64,000 bases of DNA, from assembly GCF_002161065.1 (NCBI RefSeq), contig NZ_NFLV01000007.1:1-64000 (forward strand), written 5' to 3'. This stretch comes from Eubacterium sp. An11. Its GTDB lineage: Bacteria > Bacillota > Clostridia > Lachnospirales > Lachnospiraceae. The position numbers and the translations under genes were made by a program. Within the stretch, counting starts at the first letter, position 1. Each line of letters begins with the position of its first letter. Positions 49,168 through 58,970 of this stretch are shown in pieces. The notes beneath the pieces are model-generated. The model was not told the origin of the DNA. It made no database searches and saw only the letters and a program-made list of their open reading frames with translations.

Positions 49168-50112
49168 TTATTCCTGCTCATTCTCGTCCTGGGTTCTTTT
49201 CAGGCTGCCGGTCACACGGTTGTAAAGCTCCTGTGCAGCATTATAGCCCATCTTCTTGGCACGGAAGTTGATCGCTGCCGATTCCACGATGACCGCCAGA
49301 TTCCGGCCCGGACGAATCGGGATGGAATAACATACCACCTTGTTGCCAAGGAACTCGATATAGTCCTCATCGAGACCCAGACGGTCATAATTGCCCTCCC
49401 GGTTCCAGTCTTCCAGGCGGATGACCATATCGATGGAGGAATTGAGCATCACACTCTCCACACCGAACAGGCTCTTTACGTCCACGATACCGATACCTCT
49501 GAGCTCAATGAAATGTCTCGTGATGTCCGGTGAGGTTCCGATCAGTGTGTCATTGCTGACCTTGCGGATCTCCACCACATCATCGGATACCAGACGGTGT
49601 CCTCTCCGGATCAGCTCCAGAGCCGCCTCGCTCTTTCCGATACCGCTCTCGCCCATGATCAGCACACCCTCGCCGTACACATCCACCAGCACGCCGTGGA
49701 TGGAAATACGCGGCGCCAGCTGCTCACTGAGCCACCGTACAGCGCTGGCAATAAAATCAGAAGTAGTCATGGATGTGATCAGGATCGGCACGCCGGCTCT
49801 CTCCGCCATATCCAGCATCGTATCGCTCGGTTCCAGTCCCCGGCAGAAGATGATGCACGGAATCTTGCTCTCGAAGATCTTCTCATAGATTGGGATCATA
49901 TGTTCCGGATCAAACTGCTCCAGATAGGCGTATTCCACCTTGCCGATGACCTGAATACGCTCGGAATCAAAATGCTCAAAAAATCCTGCCAGCTGCAGTG
50001 CGATCCGGTTCACGCCCGACTGATTGATATCGATACTGTCCGTATCGATATCCGGCAGGAGATTCTTCAGTTCCATTTTTTCGATAATCTGCGTTAATGT
50101 TACTTTATACAT
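49168..50112 (-). CDS. hprK: HPr kinase/phosphorylase
   Basis: A 314-residue bifunctional enzyme that phosphorylates and dephosphorylates Ser46 of HPr (and Crh-like proteins) in response to glycolytic intermediates. Walker A GESGIGKS is at 154-161, with the catalytic His139 (SIHGVLVDVYG), the Asp pair LVSDDVVEI and the signature 'LRGIGIVDVKSLFGV'. AAAGGAG precedes the ATG. It lies downstream of uvrC, after a foldback repeat, and upstream of glk. Confidence 0.97.
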   Translation of the reverse strand: MYKVTLTQIIEKMELKNLLPDIDTDSIDINQSGVNRIALQLAGFFEHFDSERIQVIGKVEYAYLEQFDPEHMIPIYEKIFESKIPCIIFCRGLEPSDTMLDMAERAGVPILITSMTTSDFIASAVRWLSEQLAPRISIHGVLVDVYGEGVLIMGESGIGKSEAALELIRRGHRLVSDDVVEIRKVSNDTLIGTSPDITRHFIELRGIGIVDVKSLFGVESVMLNSSIDMVIRLEDWNREGNYDRLGLDEDYIEFLGNKVVCYSIPIRPGRNLAVIVESAAINFRAKKMGYNAAQELYNRVTGSLKRTQDENEQE

Positions 50113-50176
50113 GCCATGCTCCTTTATAGATTATTCTTCTTTATTTATCCTGTCCCCGCAATTATAACTTTGTCAA

Positions 50177-50332
50177 TGATACCTGCGGATTGCTCCGCAC
50201 TCTGTGCTCCCGCAATCCTCTTATCCATTCGCACTCCGCCCTGCCGGGCTTCCTGCTCATGTCTGAGCAGGTTCCAAAGTCATGCTTTTTCATGTACGCA
50301 TGAAAGCATGACTTTCTGAACCTTTGGTATCA
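50177..50332 (-). repeat. Single-copy foldback element between uvrC and hprK
   Basis: It is homologous to the atpK-atpF array. Shared blocks include GGATTGCTCCGCACTCTGTG followed by CTCCCGCAATCC (near 50188), ATTCGCA(C/T)TCC, a CATG-rich core and the closing hairpin with 17-bp arms (AAAGTCATGCTTTCATG / CATGAAAAAGCATGACTTT, minus sense, 50276-50316). The outer ends are TGATACC (50177-50183) and GGTATCA (50326-50332), exact reverse complements. The latter covers the uvrC stop codon. In the atp copy the outer arms are instead CTGTAACACC/GGTGTTACAG. Confidence 0.82.
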
Positions 50333-52225
50333 TTTTATCACAGGCTGTTCTTCTTTTACAACGTCCCTTTCATGAAAAAACGAAAAGATTTCACCGGCAA
50401 CCCTGGCGGTAATCCCCTCCGCCTTCATGAGTTCTTCCGGCGCAGCCTGCCGGATCTTGTCAATGTCCTTAAAATAGCGCATGAGCGCTTTCCGTCTCGC
50501 CGGGCCGACTCCCTTGATATCATCAAGGACCGAATGGACCTGTCCCTTGCTCCGAAGGCTCTTATGATATTCTATGGCAAAACGGTGGGCCTCATCCTGC
50601 AGCCGGGTGATCATCCGGAACGCCTCAGAATTCTTCGGAAATTGTATGATCTCATTATTGTAATACAGTCCTCTGGTCCGGTGAAAATCATCCTTCACCA
50701 TGCCGCAGACCGGAATGGAAAGCCCCAGCTTTTCCAGTACCTGCAGCGCCACATTGACCTGTCCTTTGCCTCCGTCCATCATGAGAATATCCGGAAACCG
50801 GGTGAAACTGCCCAGATTCTGGTCCAGTCCCTTTTCCGAACGCTCCGCCTTCTCCCGGATTCCATGGGAGAACCGGCGTGTGAGAGCTTCCTCCATGCAA
50901 CGATAGTCGTCGGGTCCCGCCACCGTCCGGATCTTAAACTTACGGTAATCGCTCTTTTTCGCTTTTCCCTTCTCAAATACCACCATGGACGCCACATTTT
51001 CATATCCGTTGGTGTTGGAAATATCGAAGGCTTCCATGCGGTTTAAGCCCCGGATGCCCAGGAGCTGTTCCAGCTCGTGGACAGCGCCAATGGTACGGTG
51101 TTCTTCTCTTTTTAACTTCTCACTGTCTTTGATGAGAACATTCTGGGCATTCTTGTATGCCAGCTCCATCATCTTATGCTTGGTACCGCGCTTTGGCGTG
51201 AGAAAACTCACTTTTCCGCCCCGCTTATCTGACAACCATTTCTCAAGGATCTCCGTATCGGGAACTTCCTCCTGCAGCAGGATCTCCCGGGGAATGAACG
51301 GCGTCCCCATGTAGAACTGTTTGACGAAATCCATGAGAATCTCACTTTTCTCACTGTCCCCGATGCCGCCCATATGAAAATGATCCCGTCCCAGCAGTTT
51401 GCCGTTCCGGATAAAAAAGATGGCCACCACCGCCTCGTCGCCCGCCTTCGCGAGGGCGATGATATCCCGGTCGTCACCGCCGGTGTCGTTGATCTTCTGC
51501 TTCTCTCCGATGCGCTTTACGCTGTTGATCAGATCCCGGTATTCCGCCGCATCCTCAAACTCCATGGCCTGGGCCGCCGCCATCATCTTCTCTTCCAGAT
51601 CCTGCAGGATCTTTTTGTCATCGCCGTTCAGAAACCGCAGTGCCTGCTCCACATTCTCCCGGTACTGTTCTTTGGAAATGTACCCCTGACAAGGCGCGTC
51701 GCACTGCTTGATCTGGTGATAGAGGCACGGCCGCTCCTTCCCGATATCCCGGGGCAGGATCCGGTTGCAGTTTCGGATCTTGTATACCTTATGCATCAGC
51801 TCGATGGTTTCCTTCACCGCTCCGGCGCTGGTGTACGGACCGAAATATTTCGATTTGTCCCTCTTTACATTTCTGCAGAAAAGAATCCGCGGATACTCTT
51901 CCTGCACGGTAACCCTGATATAAGGATAGCTCTTATCATCTTTGAGCATGGTATTGTAGTGGGGGCGATGTTCCTTGATGAGGTTGCACTCCAGCACCAG
52001 CGCTTCCAGTTCCGAATCCGTGATAATATATTCAAAATATGCGATATGAGAAACCATATGTTCAATTTTCACACTTCGCTTATAACTGCTCTGAAAATAC
52101 TGCCGCACCCGGTTTTTCAGGATCCGCGCCTTGCCCACATAGATAATCTCGTCCTGGGCATTGTGCATCAGATATACGCCGGGTTTGGCCGGGAGCTTTT
52201 TCAGCTCTTCCTGTATGTCAAACAT
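50330..52225 (-). CDS. uvrC: Excinuclease ABC subunit C
   Basis: A 631-residue nucleotide-excision-repair nuclease. It has the GIY-YIG domain ([31 protein letters not shown]), the UVR motif (~200-235), the RNase H-like domain with '[11 protein letters not shown]' and '[14 protein letters not shown]' (catalytic Asp), and C-terminal helix-hairpin-helix repeats ending in KEEQPVIK. The start at 52225 follows AAAGGAGG. The stop codon is the boundary of the foldback repeat. Confidence 0.97.
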   Translation of the reverse strand: MFDIQEELKKLPAKPGVYLMHNAQDEIIYVGKARILKNRVRQYFQSSYKRSVKIEHMVSHIAYFEYIITDSELEALVLECNLIKEHRPHYNTMLKDDKSYPYIRVTVQEEYPRILFCRNVKRDKSKYFGPYTSAGAVKETIELMHKVYKIRNCNRILPRDIGKERPCLYHQIKQCDAPCQGYISKEQYRENVEQALRFLNGDDKKILQDLEEKMMAAAQAMEFEDAAEYRDLINSVKRIGEKQKINDTGGDDRDIIALAKAGDEAVVAIFFIRNGKLLGRDHFHMGGIGDSEKSEILMDFVKQFYMGTPFIPREILLQEEVPDTEILEKWLSDKRGGKVSFLTPKRGTKHKMMELAYKNAQNVLIKDSEKLKREEHRTIGAVHELEQLLGIRGLNRMEAFDISNTNGYENVASMVVFEKGKAKKSDYRKFKIRTVAGPDDYRCMEEALTRRFSHGIREKAERSEKGLDQNLGSFTRFPDILMMDGGKGQVNVALQVLEKLGLSIPVCGMVKDDFHRTRGLYYNNEIIQFPKNSEAFRMITRLQDEAHRFAIEYHKSLRSKGQVHSVLDDIKGVGPARRKALMRYFKDIDKIRQAAPEELMKAEGITARVAGEIFSFFHERDVVKEEQPVIK

Positions 52226-52270
52226 AGCTGCCTCCTTTCCCAAATGATCAGACTTCTGGTATCATATCAC

Positions 52271-52308
52271 AAAAACTCCCGGAAATCCACGAATGGATTC
52301 CCGGGAGT
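52271..52308 (-). terminator. Terminator downstream of ftsH
   Basis: Minus strand: ACTCCCGGGAATCC pairs with GGATTTCCGGGAGT (6-base loop), then TTTTTGTG. It separates ftsH from uvrC. Confidence 0.88.
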
Positions 52309-52360
52309 CCGAAAAGACTTCCGTCGGCGGCCTCTGGCGCCGGCATTGCCTGTCTTTCAA

Positions 52361-54469
52361 TTATTCTTCTTTGAAAGGGATATCCGTCTCAGATACTGAC
52401 GGTTCCGCTGCCGGTGCATTTTCTTCTGGCAGTTCTGCATCTGCCGGCACCTCAGCTTCTGCTGACGGTTCCGCCGGTACTTTATCTGCCGTTTCCTGCA
52501 CCTCCGGCGCGTTCTCTTTTCCGCCGGATGCCTCACAGGCCGCAGCGTCTTCCACGGCTTCCTGTGCTGCGCCGTCGCTGCCTGTTGTTTCTTCCGGCAG
52601 AGCTGGCGCTTTCTCCGGCTCAGTCTTCTTATATTTGTTAAAGATATTCATGAACTCTTTGCCGGTGATGGTCTCCTTCTCCAGCAGGAAGGCCGCAATC
52701 TCGTCCATGGCATCCCGGTATTCCCGGATGATCGCCAGGGCCTTATCATAGGCCTCCTTGAGAATCTTCTGCACTTCTTTGTCAATCAGCGCTCCGGTGG
52801 CGTCGGAACAGTTCATCACCGGACGGCCGTCCAGATAACGGCTCTGCACAGATTCCAGTCCCATGAGCCCGAATGTATCGGACATGCCGTACTGGGTTAC
52901 CATGGCACGGGCAATCTGGGTGGCTCTCTCAATATCATTGGAAGCGCCGGTGGTCACGGAGTTAAATACCACTTCCTCCGCCGCGCGGCCGCCAAAGAGT
53001 CCCACCAGTTCGCTGAGCATCTGCTCCTTGCTCATAAGATAACGCTCTTCTTCCGGCATCTGCATGGTGTATCCCAGAGCGCCCATGGTTCTTGGCACAA
53101 TGGTGATCTTCTGCACCGGCTCTGTCTTTTTCTGCACAGCGATGCTCACAGCGTGACCGACCTCGTGGTATGCCACGATCCGTTTCTCCTCATCGCCGAG
53201 AATCCGGTCTTTCTTCTCCTTACCGGCGATGACCACTTCCACGGCTTCCATCAGATCCTGCTGGGTCACCACAGAACGTCCCGCCTTGACGGCTCCCAGA
53301 GCCGCCTCGTTGACCATGTTGGCCAGATCCGATCCCACGGCGCCGGAGGTTGCCAGGGCAATCTCCTCAAAGTCCACGGAATCATCCATGAGCACGTTCT
53401 TCGCATGTACTTTCAGCGTCTCGATCCGGCCTTTCAGATCCGGACGCTCCACGATGACCCTCCGGTCAAACCGTCCCGGACGAAGCAGCGCCTTGTCGAG
53501 GACTTCCGGACGGTTGGTGGCAGCCAGGATCACAAGACCTTTGGAAGAATCAAAACCATCCATCTCCGCCAGCAGGGCGTTCAACGTCTGTTCCCGCTCG
53601 TCGTTTCCTCCGCCGTAAGCGGTGTCACGGCTCTTACCGATGGCGTCCACCTCATCGATGAAAATGATACAAGGCGCCATGGACTGGGCCTGCTTAAACA
53701 GGTCACGCACACGGGACGCGCCGACGCCGACGAACATCTCCACGAAGTCCGAACCGCTCAGAGAGAAGAACGGCACATTGGCCTCACCGGCCACCGCCTT
53801 GGCCAGCAGGGTCTTACCGGTTCCCGGAGGGCCCACCAGAAGAGCTCCCTTCGGCAGCTTGGCACCGATCTTTGTATATTTACCCGGATTGTGAAGGAAG
53901 TCCACCATCTCCGAGAGGGTCTCCTTCGCCTCATCCTGTCCCGCCACATCCGCAAATGTGACGCCGGTCTTTTTCTCCACATATACCTTGGCGTTGCTCT
54001 TGCCGACGCCGCCCATCATGCCGCCGCCCTTTCCGATACCGCGCATCACAAAGAACATCATGGCATATATGAGCGCAAACGGAAGCAGCCATCCCACTAC
54101 AACCTGTGTGATCAGGGACGAACCGGAGTCGTCCTGCTTCTCAAAGTGAATGTCCGCCGCCAGCAGGCGGTTGGTCAGCTCGGAATCCGGAAAGACCACC
54201 GTGTAATATACGGTCTTCACCAGCGGATTCTCCTGCTTCTTCGGCTCAATGAGCACCCGGCTGTCCGTCAGCGTCACACTCTTGATCTCCTTCTTGTCCA
54301 GCATGTCGACAAATTCATCATAGGTGATTTTTTCCTGCTCGCCGTTCCGGTAACGGTTCATCACCGTCGAAAAAAGCACCGTAAGCCCCAGACAGATCAC
54401 CAGCATAATCAACGCTGATTTCAGGTTCTTCTTTTTATTGGGGTCGTTATTCTGATTATTATTATTCAT
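52361..54469 (-). CDS. ftsH: ATP-dependent membrane zinc protease FtsH
   Basis: A 702-residue AAA+ protease. Two membrane helices (~17-36, 119-142) flank an extracytoplasmic domain. Walker A is GPPGTGKT (213-220), Walker [12 protein letters not shown], the SRH arginines are in RPGRFDRR, and the zinc site is HEVGH (435-439; commonly HEAGH). Residues ~614-702 form an Ala/Pro/Glu-rich disordered tail longer than in most relatives. AGAGGAA precedes the ATG. It degrades misassembled membrane and regulatory proteins. Confidence 0.97.
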   Translation of the reverse strand: MNNNNQNNDPNKKKNLKSALIMLVICLGLTVLFSTVMNRYRNGEQEKITYDEFVDMLDKKEIKSVTLTDSRVLIEPKKQENPLVKTVYYTVVFPDSELTNRLLAADIHFEKQDDSGSSLITQVVVGWLLPFALIYAMMFFVMRGIGKGGGMMGGVGKSNAKVYVEKKTGVTFADVAGQDEAKETLSEMVDFLHNPGKYTKIGAKLPKGALLVGPPGTGKTLLAKAVAGEANVPFFSLSGSDFVEMFVGVGASRVRDLFKQAQSMAPCIIFIDEVDAIGKSRDTAYGGGNDEREQTLNALLAEMDGFDSSKGLVILAATNRPEVLDKALLRPGRFDRRVIVERPDLKGRIETLKVHAKNVLMDDSVDFEEIALATSGAVGSDLANMVNEAALGAVKAGRSVVTQQDLMEAVEVVIAGKEKKDRILGDEEKRIVAYHEVGHAVSIAVQKKTEPVQKITIVPRTMGALGYTMQMPEEERYLMSKEQMLSELVGLFGGRAAEEVVFNSVTTGASNDIERATQIARAMVTQYGMSDTFGLMGLESVQSRYLDGRPVMNCSDATGALIDKEVQKILKEAYDKALAIIREYRDAMDEIAAFLLEKETITGKEFMNIFNKYKKTEPEKAPALPEETTGSDGAAQEAVEDAAACEASGGKENAPEVQETADKVPAEPSAEAEVPADAELPEENAPAAEPSVSETDIPFKEE

Positions 54470-54582
54470 TTATTCCTCTTCATTCCTCCATGATGCGGCT
54501 GTATGCCGGCATATCCTCTCCCCAGACGCCGGCATGCTGCCGTATACACTGACACCTTCTTTCCCAGAGGCTGACAGGTACT

Positions 54583-55413
54583 TTACAGGTTCTCCAGCAG
54601 CTTCACCGCATCCTTCATATAATCTCTTTCTGTAAATTCTATCTTTCCTGCATCACAGGCAGCCGCCAGTTCCGGATCCATCGGAATCTTTGCCAGCACC
54701 GGAACCTGATACTGGGCCGCGATCTCATCAATATGGCTCTCGCCAAAGACATAGATCTTTCTGCCGCAGTCCGGACATTCCACATAGCTCATGTTCTCCA
54801 CCAGACCGAGAATCGGGATATTCATCATTCTTGCCATGTTTGCGGCCTTCTCAACGATCATTCCCACCAGCTCCTGCGGGGAAGCCACGATGATGATGCC
54901 ATCCAGAGGCAGAGACTGGAAAATAGTCAGCGGTACATCGCCGGTTCCCGGAGGCATATCCACAAACATATAGTCAATGTTCTGCCAGAGGGTCTCTCCC
55001 CAGAACTGTTTGATCACTCCGCCAAGGACCGGTCCTCTCCAGATGACCGGATCTGTCTCATTGGCCAGAAGCAGGTTGACAGAAACCATATCAATACCCA
55101 TGGCTGTGGAACCCGGAACGATCAGACCGTCGATATTTCCCACCAGATTCTCATGGACGCCGAACGCCTTCGGAATGGAAGGTCCTGTGATATCGCCGTC
55201 AAGGATCGCTGTCTTATATCCTTCCCGCATGGTCGCACAGGCAAGCAGGGAAGTTACCATGGATTTACCCACGCCGCCCTTTCCGGACACAATGCCGATT
55301 ACCTTTTTTACGGAGCTTCCTTCGCTCAGTTTTACACGGAAATCTTCCGGGCTGCTCTGCCTTTCTGCGCAGTTTTCGCTGCAGGAACTGCAGTCATGTG
55401 TACATTCACTCAT
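54583..55413 (-). CDS. Mrp/NBP35-family Fe-S carrier ATPase
   Basis: A 276-residue deviant-Walker ATPase: GKGGVGKSMV, 'DGDITGPSIPKAFG', 'DYMFVDMPPGTGDVPLT' and the cluster-binding ENMSYVECPDCGRK (CPDC). An extra N-terminal cysteine cluster (CTHDCSSCSENC, residues 4-15) resembles NBP35-type proteins. It probably scaffolds or transfers iron-sulphur clusters. It lies between ftsH and rpe without tight operon spacing. Confidence 0.92.
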   Translation of the reverse strand: MSECTHDCSSCSENCAERQSSPEDFRVKLSEGSSVKKVIGIVSGKGGVGKSMVTSLLACATMREGYKTAILDGDITGPSIPKAFGVHENLVGNIDGLIVPGSTAMGIDMVSVNLLLANETDPVIWRGPVLGGVIKQFWGETLWQNIDYMFVDMPPGTGDVPLTIFQSLPLDGIIIVASPQELVGMIVEKAANMARMMNIPILGLVENMSYVECPDCGRKIYVFGESHIDEIAAQYQVPVLAKIPMDPELAAACDAGKIEFTERDYMKDAVKLLENL

Positions 55414-55534
55414 TTCTCTTTACCTCTCTTTCTCTATATGAGCGGATACAGCCGCTCCCCCTGTCACAGCTTTTCCCCTGAATGAGGGCAATGGTTCCGG
55501 GCATAGGATGGATGATCCGCCCGCTCCTTCACAC

Positions 55535-56197
55535 TCAGGCCAGCTGCTCCATGATTTTTTTCATATTTTCTGTGATATCTCCCTCAAAGACCGCCGAGCC
55601 GCAGACAAAAATATCCACGCCGCATTCTGACAGTCTCTTTACATTGGAAGCATTGATTCCTCCATCCACTTCGATCTTGACAGACAGTCCTTTCTCGTCG
55701 ATCATGGCGCGCAGCGCGCGGATCTTCTCATCGCAGTAGGAAATGTACTTCTGTCCTCCAAAGCCCGGATTCACCGTCATGAGAAGAACCATATCCAGTT
55801 CCTCCAGGACATAATCCAGAACATGGAGCGATGTGGACGGATTCAGGGAAACCGCCGCCTTCTTCCCGCAGGCCTTGATCTGCTGGATCACCCGGTCAAG
55901 ATGCGTGCAGGCTTCCGCGTGAACGGTAATGATATCGGCGCCCAGACGCGCGTACTCTTCCACATATCTTCCCGGATCTTCCACCATCATATGCACGTCA
56001 AAAACCGCATCGGTGATCGGCCGAAGCGCCTTGATGACCGGTGTTCCAAAAGAAATCTGCGGAACAAACATTCCATCCATCACATCAATGTGTATATATT
56101 GTGCCCCCGCTTCCACGGCAGTAATCACATCCCGTCCCAGATCAGTGAAATCTGCTGATAAAATGGACGGTGCCAAAATAGTTTCTCTTTTATTCAT
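55535..56197 (-). CDS. rpe: Ribulose-phosphate 3-epimerase
   Basis: A 220-residue TIM-barrel enzyme of the pentose phosphate pathway. Motifs: LAPSILSADFTDLG, HIDVMDGMFVPQISFG (metal His and Asp), VHMMVEDP, 'VLLMTVNPGFGGQKYI' and 'IEVDGGINASN' (catalytic Asp). The start at 56197 gives the conserved N-terminus; the frame extends 7 codons further to a TTG within the ribosome-site region. Confidence 0.95.
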   Translation of the reverse strand: MNKRETILAPSILSADFTDLGRDVITAVEAGAQYIHIDVMDGMFVPQISFGTPVIKALRPITDAVFDVHMMVEDPGRYVEEYARLGADIITVHAEACTHLDRVIQQIKACGKKAAVSLNPSTSLHVLDYVLEELDMVLLMTVNPGFGGQKYISYCDEKIRALRAMIDEKGLSVKIEVDGGINASNVKRLSECGVDIFVCGSAVFEGDITENMKKIMEQLA

Positions 56198-56515
56198 AAT
56201 TGATACCCCTTTTTTCAATGGCCTTCCGGCCCTTGTACCATCATAACATAAATCATCGATACTGCAAGTCGAAAATCACAAAAACACGGAAAGTTCACGA
56301 ATGAACAACTTTCAGCCGGGGTGCTCCCCTGGTAAAAGCTGAGCCTCCGGCGGATCGCAGAGGCGCGCAGATGAAAACTCCTTCGGAGCGTGCGCCCTGC
56401 GGCAGATACGCTGGCGGCATACCTGGATCTTTTTTGCCGGAAAATCCGCAATACGCACGCGCATCCGCTTTGTGTATGTTATAATAAGGCAAAAAAAAGA
56501 AAGGAAGAATCATCT
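56198..56515. other. Divergent intergenic region between rpe and the Fe-ADH gene
   Basis: No gene is supported. It contains small hairpins: GTTC-ACGAAT-GAAC (about 56294), CCGGGG/CCCCTGG (about 56318-56334), and GGCGCGCA...TGCGCC around CTCC-TTC-GGAG (about 56366-56401). A TATAAT box lies at about 56480, 36 bases before the Fe-ADH start, with a poor -35. The GC-rich middle differs in composition from its AT-rich ends, as in the other palindromic spacers here. Confidence 0.5.
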
Positions 56516-57676
56516 ATGCAATTTTTTGCTCCAACCCGCGTCTATCTGGAAAAAGACTGCGTGGCAAATCATAAAAATGAACTGCTCTCTTACGGAAGCC
56601 GTGCTTTCATCATCACCGGAAAACATTCCTCCAAAGCCAACGGCTCCCTGGACGATGTTCTCTCCATTCTGGACGAAGCTTCCGTTCCATATCTCATTTA
56701 TAATGATATTGAGGAAAACCCTTCCGTGGAGACCGTGACCAAAGCTGCCGGAATCGGAAAAGACTTTCAGGCGGATTTCGTCATCGGCATCGGCGGCGGT
56801 TCCCCGCTGGACGCCGCCAAAGCCATCGCCCTGCTCATGGCCAATCCACAGGAGGACGCCGGATGCCTCTACGAATCCAAAGAGCTGACAGCGCTGCCGG
56901 TCGTCGCCATCCCGACCACCTGCGGTACCGGTTCCGAAGTCACCCCGAACGCCGTGCTGACCCGGCACGCTTTTAAGACGAAAAAGAGTATCAGCCATAA
57001 CATTTATCCAAAACTGGCTCTGGTGGATGGCAAATATCTCTCCTCCGCCAGCAGCAATCTGATCATCCACACGGCTGTGGACGCCCTCGCCCACTGCGTG
57101 GAGAGCCGTCTTCACACCAAAGCAAATGTATATAATCACATGTTTTCCGAGTACGGCCTGAGTCTCTGGGGCAAACTCGTCCCGGTCCTGGAACAGATTT
57201 CCGCCGGACCGGACGCTGTTCCTTCCTCACTGTCTGAAAAAGACCGGACTCCTGCGGACCTGCTGTCCGACGCGGACCGGGAAACCTTCATGCTGGCTTC
57301 CACCGTGGCAGGCATGGCCATCGCCCAGACGTCCACATCCCTGCCTCATGCCATCAGCTATGAGATCACTTACAATCAGGGCGTTCCTCACGGAATGGCC
57401 TGCGGCATTTTCCTCGCCGCCTACATGGACGAGTACGCCCGCAATAATGCGGAAGATGTCAACCGGGTCCTCTCGCTGCTGGGCTTTCCTTCCACCGATG
57501 ATCTGGGCGCCTTCCTGCGTAAGATTCTCGGCACCGTGACCATCACAGAAGCAGAATGTGATCTCTACGCAGATAAAGTCATGGCCAACACTTCCAAACT
57601 GTCCACCTATCCGTTCGCCATTGACCGGGATGGTATCGTCAGGATCATCAGACGTTCCCTTACCATTACCGCATAA
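56516..57676 (+). CDS. Iron-containing alcohol dehydrogenase family protein
   Basis: A 386-residue group III dehydrogenase. It has the NAD-binding GIGGGSPLDAAKAIA (GGGSxxDxAK) and the metal-site region 'HTAVDALAHCVESRL' (DALAHxxE) followed later by 'SLPHAISYEITYNQGVPHGMACG' (key: HAIS.....GVPHG), supplying the iron ligands. The substrate is unknown; relatives oxidise or reduce short alcohols and aldehydes. The start is ATG 56516, behind AAAGGAAG. It is monocistronic with its own terminator. Confidence 0.92.
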   Translation: MQFFAPTRVYLEKDCVANHKNELLSYGSRAFIITGKHSSKANGSLDDVLSILDEASVPYLIYNDIEENPSVETVTKAAGIGKDFQADFVIGIGGGSPLDAAKAIALLMANPQEDAGCLYESKELTALPVVAIPTTCGTGSEVTPNAVLTRHAFKTKKSISHNIYPKLALVDGKYLSSASSNLIIHTAVDALAHCVESRLHTKANVYNHMFSEYGLSLWGKLVPVLEQISAGPDAVPSSLSEKDRTPADLLSDADRETFMLASTVAGMAIAQTSTSLPHAISYEITYNQGVPHGMACGIFLAAYMDEYARNNAEDVNRVLSLLGFPSTDDLGAFLRKILGTVTITEAECDLYADKVMANTSKLSTYPFAIDRDGIVRIIRRSLTITA

Positions 57677-57689
57677 CACCAGAGATATC

Positions 57690-57757
57690 AAAGAGGCTGT
57701 TTCACAGTGCAGCAAACCGGAGATTCCGGCTGCACTCTGTGTAAACAGCCTCTTTTT
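57690..57757 (+). terminator. Terminator of the Fe-ADH gene
   Basis: AAGAGGCTGTTT and AAACAGCCTCTT, perfect 12-bp arms, with a ~40-base loop that itself folds (GTGCAGC...GCTGCAC), followed by TTT. Convergent with pfkA. Confidence 0.85.
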
Positions 57758-57885
57758 ACATGTTATTTTACATGTTATTTCTTACAATGATATACTATCT
57801 TTCTATCGATATGCTATCTTTAATATTGCAGCGCCTCTTTGATGATGCGCTGCCTTGATATGGTGGTATCTCTTCGATACGATGC

Positions 57886-58878
57886 CTATCTTCCCAGTAC
57901 CTGGGCGATCTGGAATTCGTATTCATCCACGTCTTTTGCCATGCCCAGAGCATCCTCGATATCGTAATCGATATACTGGCCGTTTCTGTAACCTACCACA
58001 CGGTTTGAAGCGCCGGCACATAATAAGTCAACAGCCAGTGCTCCCATGTAAGAAGCATATACACGGTCCTTTGCTGTAGGAGCGCCGCCTCTCTGCATGT
58101 AGCCTAAGATCGTTGCTCTTGTCTCAACGCCGGTTCCCTGCTCGATACGTTTTGCCATACCGTAAGAATGTCCGATTCCCTCTGCATTGATGATCAGATG
58201 ATGTTTCTTTCCAAGAGCTTTCTTTTCCAGAATGCTGTCGATCAGTTTTGCCTCCAGTTTTGGACGGTTACCGTCAAAACGTTCCGGAATGATAATATCT
58301 TCCGCACCGGATGCGATTCCGCACCACAGAGCGATGTAACCTGCGTTTCTTCCCATAACCTCGATGATGGAACATCTCTCATGGGATGTGGAAGTATCAC
58401 GGATCTTGTCAATGGCTTCCATTGCAGTATTTACCGCGGTATCAAAACCAATGGTATACTCTGTACAGGCGATATCCAGGTCGATGGTTCCCGGAAGAGC
58501 GACTGTGTTCACACCGTGCTGCGCCAGCTTCTGCGCGCCGCGGAAGGAACCGTCTCCGCCGATGACAACCAGTCCGTCAATGCCCTCTTCATGAAGAATC
58601 TCTGCTGCCTTTTTCTGGTATTCTTCCTGTTTGAACTCTTCACATCTTGCTGTGAAAAGTACTGTACCACCTCTGGAAATAATATCTCCGGTGAAGGTTC
58701 TGTCCATATCAAAAATCTCACGGTTCAGCAGACCGCTGTAGCCACGTTTAATGCCCTTTACTTTTACGCCTCTGTCCCATGCGGTTCTTGCAACAGCTCT
58801 GATCGCCGCGTTCATTCCAGATGCGTCTCCACCACTTGTCAAAATACCAATTGTGTCTACTGCACTTGTCTTACTCAT
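57886..58878 (-). CDS. pfkA: 6-phosphofructokinase
   Basis: A 330-residue PfkA-type kinase committing fructose 6-phosphate to glycolysis. Motifs: ILTSGGDASGMNAAIRAV, VIGGDGSFRGAQ, the catalytic PGTIDLDIACTEYTIGFDTA (TIDxD, with Gly-Asp-type GGDGS marking ATP use) and EVMGRNAGYIAL. The N-terminus is a few residues longer than in E. coli. GGAGG precedes the ATG. It follows dnaE, the usual Firmicute arrangement, but a terminator-like hairpin separates them. Confidence 0.96.
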   Translation of the reverse strand: MSKTSAVDTIGILTSGGDASGMNAAIRAVARTAWDRGVKVKGIKRGYSGLLNREIFDMDRTFTGDIISRGGTVLFTARCEEFKQEEYQKKAAEILHEEGIDGLVVIGGDGSFRGAQKLAQHGVNTVALPGTIDLDIACTEYTIGFDTAVNTAMEAIDKIRDTSTSHERCSIIEVMGRNAGYIALWCGIASGAEDIIIPERFDGNRPKLEAKLIDSILEKKALGKKHHLIINAEGIGHSYGMAKRIEQGTGVETRATILGYMQRGGAPTAKDRVYASYMGALAVDLLCAGASNRVVGYRNGQYIDYDIEDALGMAKDVDEYEFQIAQVLGR

Positions 58879-58923
58879 AGATTACCTCCATAACTTTGTG
58901 TATTCCCTAAATTAAATTCTGTA

Positions 58924-58957
58924 GAAAAACCGGATGACTGGAAAATACATCCGGCTT
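58924..58957 (-). terminator. Terminator or attenuator between dnaE and pfkA
   Basis: Minus strand: AGCCGGATG and CATCCGG(T) arms with a ~11-base loop followed by TTTTTC, 12 bases after the dnaE stop. It may uncouple pfkA expression from dnaE. Confidence 0.78.
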
Positions 58958-58970
58958 TTCACTTGTCATA

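Noticed and set aside
53153-54418. 421-codon plus-strand open frame antisense to ftsH
   Set aside because: Composition is that of a shadow frame (His/Arg/Leu rich), it has no recognisable domain, and ftsH on the other strand is unmistakable. The long antisense frames over dnaE (59583-60908), atpI and proS were rejected likewise.
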